Shown here piece by piece: positions 35,984 through 44,491 of a stretch of DNA of 64,000 bases. This stretch comes from CAVYXK01 sp963772445 (lineage in GTDB: Bacteria > Pseudomonadota > Alphaproteobacteria > Acetobacterales > Acetobacteraceae): assembly GCA_963772445.1 (NCBI GenBank), contig CAVYXK010000014.1, positions 434,001-498,000 of the forward strand, written 5' to 3'. The number at the start of each line of letters is the position of its first letter. Positions within the stretch are counted from its first letter, which is position 1. The position numbers and the translations under genes are program-made. The notes under the pieces were generated by a model, which did not search any database, had not been told where the DNA came from, and was given only the letters and a program-made list of their open reading frames with translations.

Positions 35984-37905
35984 TTGATTTTGCTTGGCCT
36001 GGCGAGACGGTTTGGCACTACATCACGGTTTGGGCCGATTTTGGCGGGACTGGCGGATCAAGCTCGGTGATGCCGAGGGCGCTGAGCACCGCGGCGGCGC
36101 GCTGTGTGCCCCGTGTGACCGACCGTTTTGTGGTGCCGTTGCCGAGATCGATATCGACCACTCGGACAGATTTAAGAGCCGTCAATGCCTCGGTTGCGGA
36201 GAGGTCGAGATGTGCAGCCTTGAGCTTCTTTTCGATGGCCCGGTGCAGCAAGTGAGCTAATGCGGCGACGAAGATGTGGGCCTGCACACGGGCGTCAGTC
36301 TGATGATAGATCGGCCGCATGTCAATGACGTCTTTGAGATTGGCAAAAGAGCGTTCAACGTCGGCGAGTTCTTTGTAGAGGCGCACCGCCTCGACCGCGG
36401 ACAGATTGGGTTCTTCGGTCTGGATGACGTATTTGCCTTCGTACGCCTTCTCCCTGGCGAAGTGGAGGGGATGCTCGAAGAAGCGAAAAACCCCGTCCTC
36501 ATAGCGCCAGTCGTAGTAGCGGTGACCGTGATGGCGGGTCAGGATGGCGGCGGCAGCGGCGCCGACCTTCTCGGGGGCTTTCAGCTTTCCGCTGGCAACG
36601 CGACGCGCCAGCTTGTCGAGCTTGCTCCGCACGCGATCCATGGCCTTGACGCGTTGCGCCTGCTCGAACGCCAGGCGCTCCTCGGAATGAACGACAAACA
36701 CGCGGACACCGGGTCTGTTCGAGGTGACTTCCTGAACCAGTGTCTTTGGAGGTGTCGGCTTCTCGCCGGCAGTGATGCCGCACGGGCATTCGATCCACGC
36801 TCCGGTGGCGCTTTGGATATAGTCGAAGATCTCGCCGCTGCGACGGCGATTGCGACCGACGATATAGCCATGACCGCCGCTGCGCAGCTCATCGAGGTTC
36901 TGGCTGGTAACCATGCCGCGGTCGCCCACCAACACGATGCGCTTGATGCCGAAGCGTTGCTCCAGATCATGCACCACATCGGAGACGGTCATGGCATCGC
37001 GCCGATTGCCGGCGAACACGTGGTGCGCGATCGGCCAGCCGTCGACCAAGACCAGGCCGACCAACACCTGCGGGTTGCGCGGCTTGCCATCGCGGCTGTG
37101 GCCATGCGCGCCGAGCTCCGCTGGTCCCTTGCCTTCGAAATAGGTCGAAGGTGAGGTCGTAGAACACCACGTCGATCTGCAGCGAGAACAGATCACGCAG
37201 CCTGAGATAGAGCGCATGCTCGATCGCCGCCTTGCGTTTGAGCAATTGGTCAAGCGTTCGGTACCACTGTTTGAGCTGGCGCAGCTCGACCTGCACCCGC
37301 GGCGTCCGGCTGGCTTTGCGCCTGGTCTCGTCGCGCCATTGCGCCAGCCAACGCCGACCGTCGCGATCGCAGACGAAGTCGGTCTCCAGCCAACGCGCCA
37401 GCCCATGCTCGCTGCCGGGTGCGGTGAGGCGATTGACCACCAGCAGCAAAGCACGGTCGCTCAGCGTGCTGACATCGCGATGGCCGGGCCTGCTCAGCCG
37501 GTCGAGTGTCGCCTCGAGCCCGAGCTCGCGCCACAAGTGGCGCGCCACCAGCGTCGGTCCCCAATCCCAGGCCGCGACCGCCTCGCCGTGCAACAGGCGC
37601 GTCAGCTTGCCGAGGTCGAGATGCGCCGCCAGCACGTCGCGGCGACCGAGATTGAGAATGGTGCGATGCCGTGTCTTGCCCTTCTCGCGAAAGGCTTCGA
37701 CGACGCGCACATACTCGTGCGTCACCCCGGCGCCGCCGGCGGCGCGAACCACGCGCAGGAACATCGCTTCCCCAATATCTGGCCCTGCGGATAGCAATAA
37801 GAGTCCGAGTGCTGCAAGCAGGAAAATTCGCCAATTTTAGCGAACCTCTGTCACTACGTTTTCGCGAAAAACCGGGAAAACGACCTCCGGATCAAGCAAA
37901 ATCAA
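35984..37905 (-). mobile_element. IS1634-like element between the two IS1111 copies
   Basis: About 1.92 kb. TTGATTTTGCTTG at 35984-35996 is inverted at 37893-37905 and is the best candidate for the terminal repeats; it lies 34 bp beyond the transposase stop. No target duplication was seen, and 18 and 30 bp of unrelated DNA separate it from the flanking IS1111 copies. Size and transposase fit the IS1634 family. Confidence 0.65.
36018..37764 (-). pseudogene. IS1634-family transposase, frameshifted
   Basis: Begins MFLRVVRAAGGAGVTHEYVRVVEAFREKGKTRHRTILNLG, a typical IS1634 N-terminus. It then runs DVVFYDLT, where one extra A (plus strand) at 37148/37149 shifts the frame, and continues STYFEGKGPAELGAHGHSRD. 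Further IS1634/IS4-superfamily blocks follow: VLVGLVLVDGWPIAHHVFAGN, IVLVGDRGMVTSQNLDELR, LYKELADVERSFANLKDVIDMRPIYH, and HIFVAALAHLL. Removing one base gives 582 codons, full length for the family. The element is therefore either recently inactivated or carries a sequencing error at that site. Confidence 0.8.
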
Positions 37906-37935
37906 TGGGACCGGCTCAGCCTGCCGGACCCGAAG

Positions 37936-39376
37936 GGGAAACATGGGCTTCTGTAATGGGGCCGCTGGTGTCAAGACCCTCGTTAACGCATCACGCCGCA
38001 GGGCTCGGGCTTCTGTTCGTGGTCGGCGTTGGAGCCGCCACTTCATGCGATCAGACAGACCGAGCGAGCCAATCTAGGGTGCGCGTGGTCCGGTGGTTGC
38101 TCCGGCCGACGCCCATGTTTGCGGCTTCACTCGATCCGCGTCCCTGCGACGGGACCTCGTTATCGAAGAGCTGTTGCGCCCTCCGTTGTCCCTCCTCCTT
38201 TTCCGGTTGAACTTATCAAGTGGCAGCGTCGGCTGACGTCCTGCTCCAGCGGAACTCGCTGCCATCAACCCACATGCGATGCAGCACCACCGCCAGTTTG
38301 CGTGCCAGCGCCACCTTCGCCCGCTTCAACCCGCGCAGCTTCGCGATCCGCAGGGCCCACGCCTTCAACGCGGAGAACCGCGTGGTGCGAGTGAGCATAA
38401 CGTTTGCCGCTTCAAACAGCGTGGTTCGTACCATCGCATCGCCAACCTTGCTGATTCGCCCCGTCCAATCCACCTCGCCAGATTGGTACTTCTTCGGTGT
38501 CAGGCCAAAATAGGGCCCGACATCCCTGGATTTGCGAAATCTCGTCGGATCGTCGATCGCCGTCTTGTAGGTTATCGCAACAACTGGCCCGACACCAGGC
38601 ACGCTCATCAGACGTCGGCATATAGTATCGTGACGGACGATACGCAACAACATCCGATGCAGCTTCCCGCATTCGTCTCGCAGGCTCGCCCGCGCCTTCA
38701 GCATCGCGTCCGCAACCGGCTCCAGCATCGGATGCCCTGTCACCAGCGCCCGGATGCGAGCCTCATAGCCGTTCTTGCTCACCTTGCCGACTTTCAGGCC
38801 GAAGCCGCGCAGCAGGCCGCGAATGCCGAGCTCGACATCGTGCAGCTTGCCCAGCAGCAGCTTCCGCCCGACCAGCAGCACCCGGATCTCTTGCGCCGGC
38901 AGCGTCTTCACGTGCACCGGTCGAAACCAGCCCAGGCGCATCAACTGCGCCATGCCGCGTGCGTCGTTGCGATCCGTCTTCACCGTCATCGCCTTCAATG
39001 CCGCCTTGACGTGCCGGGTCTCGATCAGGATCGCCGGAAGCCCTGCTTCCGTCAGCCCCGCATGCAGCCACTGCGATAACGGACCCGCTTCCAGGCCAAC
39101 CCGCGTGAACGTCAGGCCGATATCGCGAAAGAACGCAACGAGCGCCTCCGGCTCGCTCACCACCTTCGCCTCGCGGATGATCTTCCCGGTCCCGTCCACC
39201 ACGCACACACTGCTGAGTTCCAGCGAGACGTCGATTGCGGCATAGTATTCCACGGCTGTCCCTCTCTCGATGCTTGGGCCCGAGCCATTCGGACCCCGTT
39301 ACACAACCATCACTGTGAGGGACAGCCACCGCTCCCGCTAGCCCGTTCGCTGGGCGGCCCCATTACCGCATCTAGG
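37936..39376 (-). mobile_element. IS110-family (IS1111-type) element, copy B
   Basis: An inverted second copy of the 1441-bp element at 34525-35965, with the same ends. I found three base differences in the transposase region, each with A in copy A where copy B has G on the coding strand. The outer junctions of the pair (34525 and 39376) are both the left IS end. Confidence 0.9.
38216..39253 (-). CDS. IS110-family transposase, intact DEDD
   Basis: 345 residues, identical to copy A except Asp8 (AIDVSLE, catalytic residue present) and Arg for Gln in HDTICRRLMS. Both the RuvC-like DEDD domain and the transposase_20 helix-hairpin-helix region (VPGVGPVVAITYKT) are complete. It could provide transposase for both copies. 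The bridge RNA of IS110 elements is usually made from the non-coding ends; I could not fold it by eye. Confidence 0.93.
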   Translation of the reverse strand: MEYYAAIDVSLELSSVCVVDGTGKIIREAKVVSEPEALVAFFRDIGLTFTRVGLEAGPLSQWLHAGLTEAGLPAILIETRHVKAALKAMTVKTDRNDARGMAQLMRLGWFRPVHVKTLPAQEIRVLLVGRKLLLGKLHDVELGIRGLLRGFGLKVGKVSKNGYEARIRALVTGHPMLEPVADAMLKARASLRDECGKLHRMLLRIVRHDTICRRLMSVPGVGPVVAITYKTAIDDPTRFRKSRDVGPYFGLTPKKYQSGEVDWTGRISKVGDAMVRTTLFEAANVMLTRTTRFSALKAWALRIAKLRGLKRAKVALARKLAVVLHRMWVDGSEFRWSRTSADAAT

Positions 39377-39831
39377 AGTCCCGGGCGCGGTCTGGAGGGG
39401 GTAGATGTATACACGCTCCCACCGCATATCGGTGCGCACGCCGATGAGGTCTCTTTCGTTAGCGATGACGTAGATCAGTTCGTAGTTCCGAAAGAAGCCG
39501 CCCAGAGTTGAGGAGTTCCTGTCCAGCAGCGCGGAGTGTCTCACAGAGACCGCCAGATGGCATCCGTCATCGAACGTCAAACTGACGAAGACATGGGCGA
39601 TTTCGTCGCCGGCCCAGTAGGACATCACAAGATCGACGCCCTTCACCTCGTTCAAGTTAAAGCTGCGCCGTAGTAGCGGGGGATCGCGGTCGTCTCGGAG
39701 GTCCAGGCACAGTCGCGGATATTGGAGACGCACATGGTGTCGCCATCTTGCGCGGAGCTTGCAAGGACGGCGTATTCCAGTCGCCAGGGGCGGTCATCCG
39801 TCGGGCGTAGCTGCAAGAAGGCCGCAAGCAC
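39377..39831 (-). pseudogene. N-terminal fragment of DUF4105/Lnb-type gene
   Basis: From GTG 39831: VLAAFLQLRPTDDRPWRLEYAVLASS, then DGDTMCVSNIRDCAWTSETTAIPRYYG. One base is missing near 39664, and the frame continues RSFNLNEVKGVDLVMSYWAGDEIAHVFVSLTF, STLGGFFRNYELIYVIANERDLIGVRTDMR, VYIYPLQTAPGT, ending at the IS boundary. This is the order of conserved blocks in DUF4105/Lnb periplasmic domains; the membrane-spanning N-terminus is missing. The C-terminal continuation is at 34245-34524, on the far side of the IS complex. Lnb-type proteins act on lipoprotein acylation in some bacteria; this one is defunct. Confidence 0.75.
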
Positions 39832-40181
39832 TTACCGGCATCTTCCGCTCTGGGTCGACTCCGGCGGCTCGGGTGGGGAGCCTGGCTACCGCCGCTCCAG
39901 CTGGGATGGTGTGGGGACGCTGACTGCCATGATCCTCTCCTGTTTTGTTGGCGGACGGCGAAATCCGCAGAATAACTGCCCGTACGTTACGCCTCCGACG
40001 GGTAGCGTTCAATGACCGTCTCGTTGCATTCCGGGCGGACGGATACCAGTGCCCCCCAGAAATGCGCGTGTCCGGGAATACGGCCTTCGGGGTGACCAGG
40101 GTATCTCGGGCCGACTCCGGCTGTCGGTGCCGTGGTCACCCTAGCGCCGCTTTGGGTCGGGAGCGGCTGTTTCGCTATCAT
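39832..40181. repeat. intergenic stretch with two degenerate repeat copies
   Basis: Copy 2 at about 39847-39900 (CTGGGTCGACTCCGGCGG ... GGCTACCGCCGCTC) and copy 3 at about 40104-40160 (CGGGCCGACTCCGGCTG ... AGCGCCGCTTTGGGTCGG) resemble 31384-31440. On the minus strand, AGGAGAGGATCATG at about 39942-39929 looks like a gene start but runs only 14 codons before a TAG. It may be the original start of the DUF4105 gene. No intact gene is seen. Confidence 0.45.
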
Positions 40182-40625
40182 TCAGAGACAGGCTATGAGA
40201 GCGCGGATGGCCTCGCGAGCGTGTTCCAGAAGCGCGCCGGCTTTGTCGCTTTCCAGGTCCGACGGTCGCTCCCCCTTCTTCGGCCAGAGGTTTTGCAGAA
40301 GCTGTTTGGTGTACTGGCGCAGGATGTCGCGCGCGCCGGACGCGCTTCTGCCATAGTCACGCAGTGTCTCGTTGAGCAGCGCAATCTCGGCTGCGTAGGC
40401 ACGGATCGATTGGTCGGTCGTATCGAAGGAATTCTTCGCCGTCGCGATCAAGAGGCCGAGCACCAGCGAGGCCAGCACCGACACCATGCCGGTGCCGAGT
40501 CGGATAACGTCTTGCGTTTCCTTTGTCAGATGCGTTCGGGGCAGCACACGATGAAGGTTCAGTCCGACAATACCACCGGCAAAGACGCAGGCGGCGACGA
40601 GCAGGCTGACTTCGATGCTGTTCAA
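40182..40625 (-). CDS. DUF4239-like membrane protein, probably truncated
   Basis: 147 residues: helix 1 (VSLLVAACVFAGGIVGLNLHRVLP), then HLTKETQDVIRLGTGMVSVLASLVLGLLIATAKNSFD as helix 2, followed by a soluble helical part (AEIALLNETLRDYGRSASGARDILRQYTKQLLQNLW). The pattern LHRxLPxxHLxxETxDVxRLGxGxVxxxAxLVLGLLIAxAK is the bestrophin-like DUF4239 type, whose members are usually about 250 residues with two more C-terminal helices. Here the frame stops at 40182 after IRALIACL; a one-base shift would give IRALSLND, so a frameshift is possible. It overlaps the 3' end of the ABC permease by four bases. Confidence 0.6.
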   Translation of the reverse strand: MNSIEVSLLVAACVFAGGIVGLNLHRVLPRTHLTKETQDVIRLGTGMVSVLASLVLGLLIATAKNSFDTTDQSIRAYAAEIALLNETLRDYGRSASGARDILRQYTKQLLQNLWPKKGERPSDLESDKAGALLEHAREAIRALIACL

Positions 40626-41491
40626 CGGCCGCGGCCCATGCGATAGCGTCGCGGGATCAGCAGGTTCGCGACCCCGGTCAGCGCCAGCGTCGTCGCCATC
40701 AGGATAAAGGCCAGCGCCGCGGCGAACGGCCAGTTGTTATTGTTGGTGAACTCCCAGTAGATCAGCGGTGCCATCATGTGGAAACGCGGCCCGCCGAGCA
40801 GCACCGGCGTGGCGAAGGCGTTCATGCACAGGATGAAGCAGAGCACCGCGGCGATCAGCACGCCGGGCAGAGCGAGCGGAAGCACCACGCGGCGGAACGC
40901 ACGGGCCGGCGCCGCGCCCATGCTGGCGGCGGCTTCCTCCAGTCGCGGGTCAATGCCTTCGAACACGGATTGCAACGCGAGCACGGTGAACGGCAGGTTG
41001 ATCGAGACGATGCCGGCGATCACCGCATTCTCTGTGAACATCAGATCGACCGGGCGGGCGTGGAACAGCCGGGTCAGCACGATGTCCAGCATGCCGCCGC
41101 GGGCGAACAGGATCATCCAGCCGGAGGTGCGCGTCACCGCACCGATGAACAGCGGCAGGATGATCAGCGTCAGCCAGACCGACTTGAACCGACTGGTGCT
41201 CTGGGCCAGACGCCACGCCATCGGCAGGCCGAACACCAGGCAGGTGACGGTGACGATGGCCGAGACGCGCACGGTGGTGACCAGCACGTCCCGGTAAAAC
41301 GGGTCGGTGAAGAACCGCGCGTAATTTGCCGGGGTGACGGCAGCGATCATGATCTGGGTTGGGTCGAACCGGTTCAGGCTGAATCGCGCCAGCAGTGCCA
41401 GCGGGCCAAGCAGCATGATCAGAACCAGGAGCGTGGCCGGGCCGAGCAGCGGCAGCGCGGCCCGCGACTCGCTCCGCGCCGGATCAGGCAT
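40622..41491 (-). CDS. polyamine-type ABC transporter permease (PotB-like)
   Basis: 289 residues from ATG 41491, which overlaps the end of the binding-protein gene. Six membrane helices are seen, with the EAA loop LEEAAASMGAAPARAFRRVVLPLALPGV. The N-terminal LLGPATLLVLIMLLGPLALLARFSLNRFDP segment is typical of the spermidine/putrescine and Fe3+-type permease group. It is the last gene of the five-gene minus-strand operon (amidohydrolase, permease, ATPase, binding protein, permease). Confidence 0.88.
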   Translation of the reverse strand: MPDPARSESRAALPLLGPATLLVLIMLLGPLALLARFSLNRFDPTQIMIAAVTPANYARFFTDPFYRDVLVTTVRVSAIVTVTCLVFGLPMAWRLAQSTSRFKSVWLTLIILPLFIGAVTRTSGWMILFARGGMLDIVLTRLFHARPVDLMFTENAVIAGIVSINLPFTVLALQSVFEGIDPRLEEAAASMGAAPARAFRRVVLPLALPGVLIAAVLCFILCMNAFATPVLLGGPRFHMMAPLIYWEFTNNNNWPFAAALAFILMATTLALTGVANLLIPRRYRMGRGR

Positions 41492-42521
41492 GCTGCACGT
41501 TCTTGTCCCACCAGTCCTGCATCTCGGCCTGCACCTTCGTGGTATAGGCGTAGTCCGGCTGCACCAGCTTCGGCTTGGGGTTCGGGAAGGCGAGTTGCTC
41601 CGCAATCGTGCCGACCAGCTTCGCGTCAGTGACTGTCGGCAGATAGCCCATATGCGCGGCAAACCCCTGCTGTGCGGAGGGTTCCAGCATGGCATCGACG
41701 TATTTCCAGATGGTGTCTTTATCCGGCGCGTTCTTCGGGATGACCATGCCGGAGACATACAGGATCGAGCCCTCATTGGGATAACGGCCCTGCACCGGGA
41801 AGCCGGCGTTCTGCCACATCACCGTGCGGGCGAACCAGATCATACCGACCTCGATCTCGCCGGACTTGAAGGCGGGCGCGAGGTTATCGGTTTCCGGATA
41901 GAGGTGCAGGCCGTTATCGTTCAGCTTCAGGATCAGCGGCTTGGCCTTGTCGAAATCGTCGGGGTTGCCGGTGGCGTAGAGCGCGGCCGCCATCATCAGC
42001 CAGAACCCGGCGGTGGCGACGACGCCGACCTTGCCCTTCCATTTCGGGTCGAGCAGATCGCCGAAGCTCTTCGGCGGGTCGGAGACGGTCTGCGGGTTAT
42101 AGGCGATCACCTGGGTGCTGTAGATGTGCGGCACGAAATAATCGTTCCACAGGAAATCGGAGACGTTCTTGAGGTTCGGCGCCTTGGCGGGATCGAGCTT
42201 CTCCAGCAGCCCGGCCTGGCCGCCGCGGAACCCATTCGGTGCGCCGAAGCAGGCGATGTCCATGCTGCCGCGCGGCAGCATCTTCTGCGCAACAAGCTTG
42301 GCGTAGCGCGGCGCCTCGTCGCTGACATCCTGCACCACCTCGACGCCCTGCGGCTTGAGGATCGGATCGTCGATATTCTCACGCAGCAGGCGTGCATAGT
42401 CGCCGCCCCAGGTGCCGACCACGCAGCGCTCGGCGGCGCGGGCGGGACGGATGATAGCGGGTGCGGCAAGCAATGCAGCGCTGCCCAGCAGCGTGCGTCG
42501 TGGAACCGTCAATTGGTGCAT
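41484..42521 (-). CDS. ABC transporter solute-binding protein (PotD-like)
   Basis: 345 residues with a Tat-type signal (PRRTLLGSAALLAAPAIIRPARA), so it is exported folded to the periplasm. It has the family 1 polyamine/organic-cation binding protein pattern: CVVGTWGGDYARLLRENI, YNPQTVSDPPKSFGDLLDPKWKGKV and ETDNLAPAFKSGEIEVGMIW. An AAGGAGAG site precedes ATG 42521, and the start overlaps the ATPase gene by 13 bases. It delivers the ligand to the two permeases encoded on either side of the ATPase gene. Ligand unknown; polyamine, amino-acid derivative or phosphonate-like compounds are possible. Confidence 0.88.
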   Translation of the reverse strand: MHQLTVPRRTLLGSAALLAAPAIIRPARAAERCVVGTWGGDYARLLRENIDDPILKPQGVEVVQDVSDEAPRYAKLVAQKMLPRGSMDIACFGAPNGFRGGQAGLLEKLDPAKAPNLKNVSDFLWNDYFVPHIYSTQVIAYNPQTVSDPPKSFGDLLDPKWKGKVGVVATAGFWLMMAAALYATGNPDDFDKAKPLILKLNDNGLHLYPETDNLAPAFKSGEIEVGMIWFARTVMWQNAGFPVQGRYPNEGSILYVSGMVIPKNAPDKDTIWKYVDAMLEPSAQQGFAAHMGYLPTVTDAKLVGTIAEQLAFPNPKPKLVQPDYAYTTKVQAEMQDWWDKNVQHA

Positions 42522-43636
42522 GCCTTCTCTCCTTGCATGGTTTCGCTTGGCACGATGGCGGCGAGCGGCGCGCCGGCGGCGTCGAACAGGCGCTCCTCAC
42601 CCGCGGTCCAATGCAGGCCGACGGGCGTGCCTGGATCGTGCCGTGGAGTTGCGCCGGGGCCAAGACCGGGGCCACGCACAACGATGCTGCTTCCGGCGTC
42701 GAGACGAACCACGTGCTCGATTATGGCGCCAAGATACGTACACAGCTCGACCTCACCGTGGATGCGCACAGGTGCGCCCGGCAATGCGAGGCGGATACTC
42801 TCCGGTCGGATCGCGAGGCTGGCTACGCCTGCTGCGCCGTAATGCGCGGCCAATGCGATCGCGGTGCCGCCGGCCAGTACTAGCCGTCCGGCATCAAGCC
42901 GCCCGGAGAGGATGTTGCTGCCGCCAATAAAACCAGCGACGAAGGGATTGGCGGGACGCTCGTACAGCTCCTCCTGTCGGCCGCTCTGCTGCACCCGGCC
43001 ATCGCGCATCACCACCAGTCGGTCGGCCAGCGCCATTGCCTCGGACTGATCGTGCGTGACCATCACCGTGGTAATGCCGCGGTCGCGTTGCAGCAGCCGG
43101 ATCTCGCGCGCCATTTCGGTGCGCAGCGCCGCATCCAGGTTGGATAACGGCTCATCGAGCAGCAGCAGCCTGGGATGGATCGCGAGAGCCCGGGCCAGCG
43201 CCACCCGCTGCTGTTGACCCCCGGAAAGCTGGCGCGGCAACCGCGCGGCGAGGTCCTGCAACTTCACCAGCCGCAGCATCTCGGCGGTCTGCGCTGCAAT
43301 GTCTGGCTTCGCCATGCGGCGCATCTCCAGACCAAAGGCGACGTTGCGCGCGACGGAGAGATGCGGGAACAGGGCGTAGCTCTGAAACACGATGCCCATC
43401 TGTCGCCGGTACGGCGGCAGCGGCAGAATGCTGTGCCCGTCCAGGCGAATATCGCCCTCGGTCGGATGCAGGAACCCGGCGATCATGCGCAAGGTGGTGG
43501 TCTTGCCGCAGCCGGAGGGGCCAAGCAGCACGACCAACTCACCCGGTGGGATCGTCAGCGACATCTCGGCAACCGCGGCATGATCGCCAAAGCGGCGGGA
43601 GACGCGATCCAGGACGAGCGACGCGGCTTCGCTCAT
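42509..43636 (-). CDS. ABC transporter ATPase (PotA-like)
   Basis: 375 residues: Walker A GPSGCGKTTT, Q-loop VFQSYALFPHLSV, signature LSGGQQQRVALARAL, Walker B LLLDEPLSNLD, switch His in VMVTHDQSEAMALADR, and a C-terminal TOBE domain (SLAIRPESIRLALPG). The architecture is that of polyamine/iron importer ATPases. Its start overlaps the upstream permease stop (ATGA) and its end overlaps the binding-protein start, so the genes are translationally coupled. Confidence 0.92.
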   Translation of the reverse strand: MSEAASLVLDRVSRRFGDHAAVAEMSLTIPPGELVVLLGPSGCGKTTTLRMIAGFLHPTEGDIRLDGHSILPLPPYRRQMGIVFQSYALFPHLSVARNVAFGLEMRRMAKPDIAAQTAEMLRLVKLQDLAARLPRQLSGGQQQRVALARALAIHPRLLLLDEPLSNLDAALRTEMAREIRLLQRDRGITTVMVTHDQSEAMALADRLVVMRDGRVQQSGRQEELYERPANPFVAGFIGGSNILSGRLDAGRLVLAGGTAIALAAHYGAAGVASLAIRPESIRLALPGAPVRIHGEVELCTYLGAIIEHVVRLDAGSSIVVRGPGLGPGATPRHDPGTPVGLHWTAGEERLFDAAGAPLAAIVPSETMQGEKACTN

Positions 43637-44424
43637 CGGACCACCTGGGCGATGCGGACGAAGCGGTCGAGCACCAGCAACGCAGCACCGATGACCAACA
43701 TCTGCGCCACCGCGACCGCGGCGACCAGCGGGTCGATGTGGTATTCGAGATATTGCAGGATCGCCACCGGCAGGGTGGTGACACCCGGGGCGGCGAGGAA
43801 CAGCGCCATCGCCAGGTTGTCGAACGAGACGATGAAGGCGAACAGCGCTGCCGCGACGATCCCCGCGCGCATCGCCGGCAGGGTGACGCGGCGGATCACG
43901 GTGATCGGGCGGGCGCCGAGGCTGGCTGCGGCTTCCTCGGCCGCGCTGTCGTGGTTGGCGAGGCTCGCGAGACAGAGCCGCACGACCCAGGGTGTGGTGA
44001 TCAGGACATGCGCCATCACCAAGCCGGTGAAGCCGACGAATTCCAACGTAGTGAGCTGCTCGATCAGCACGAGGAAGACGTAAATCGCCAGGCTGAGCGC
44101 AATGTCCGGGAAGGTAATCGGCGCCAGCAGCAGGACCGCGATCGCGCCGGTCAGGCGCGAGCGGTGGCGGAACAAACCGATTGCGGCCGGCACGCCGAGT
44201 AGGAGACTGGCGATTACGGCGAGGCCCGCTAGTTCGGCGCTGACCAGGAGCGGGCCGCCGAAATTCGGAATGATCGCCGGATACCAGGCGAGGGTGTAGC
44301 CGCGCGGGGGGTAGGTGATCAGTTTCTCGTCGAACAGGCTGAGATAGACGGTCAGCAACAGCGGCAGGCCAATGAGTATGGCCCCGATGGCGACAAGCAC
44401 GTTGACGGCCAGTACCCTCAACAC
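43633..44424 (-). CDS. polyamine-type ABC transporter permease (PotC-like)
   Basis: 263 residues from GTG 44424, six helices, EAA loop EEAAASLGARPITVIRRVTLPAMRAG, and SFDNLAMALFLAAPG as in PotC-type subunits. The GTG lies at the very edge of a dispersed REP-like repeat (44424-44478), whose GGGAGAG sits directly against it, so the ribosome-binding site is formed, poorly spaced, by the repeat. TTG 44421 or a later internal start is possible. The frame extends upstream through the repeat to 44664 but reads there as noise. Confidence 0.87.
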   Translation of the reverse strand: MLRVLAVNVLVAIGAILIGLPLLLTVYLSLFDEKLITYPPRGYTLAWYPAIIPNFGGPLLVSAELAGLAVIASLLLGVPAAIGLFRHRSRLTGAIAVLLLAPITFPDIALSLAIYVFLVLIEQLTTLEFVGFTGLVMAHVLITTPWVVRLCLASLANHDSAAEEAAASLGARPITVIRRVTLPAMRAGIVAAALFAFIVSFDNLAMALFLAAPGVTTLPVAILQYLEYHIDPLVAAVAVAQMLVIGAALLVLDRFVRIAQVVR

Positions 44425-44478
44425 CTCTCCCGCTCTGCGGGAGAGGTCGCCCCGCGCAGCGGGGCGGGTGAGGGTGCC
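44424..44478. repeat. dispersed REP-like palindromic repeat, copy R2
   Basis: Nearly identical to R1 at 10793: the hairpin CTCTCCCGCTCTGCGGGAGAG, then a second hairpin CGCCCCGCGCAGCGGGGCG, then GGTGAGGGT. It sits between the amidohydrolase gene and the permease gene of one operon, so the mRNA will carry both hairpins. Confidence 0.8.
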
Positions 44479-44491
44479 GGGCGGCATTCGG

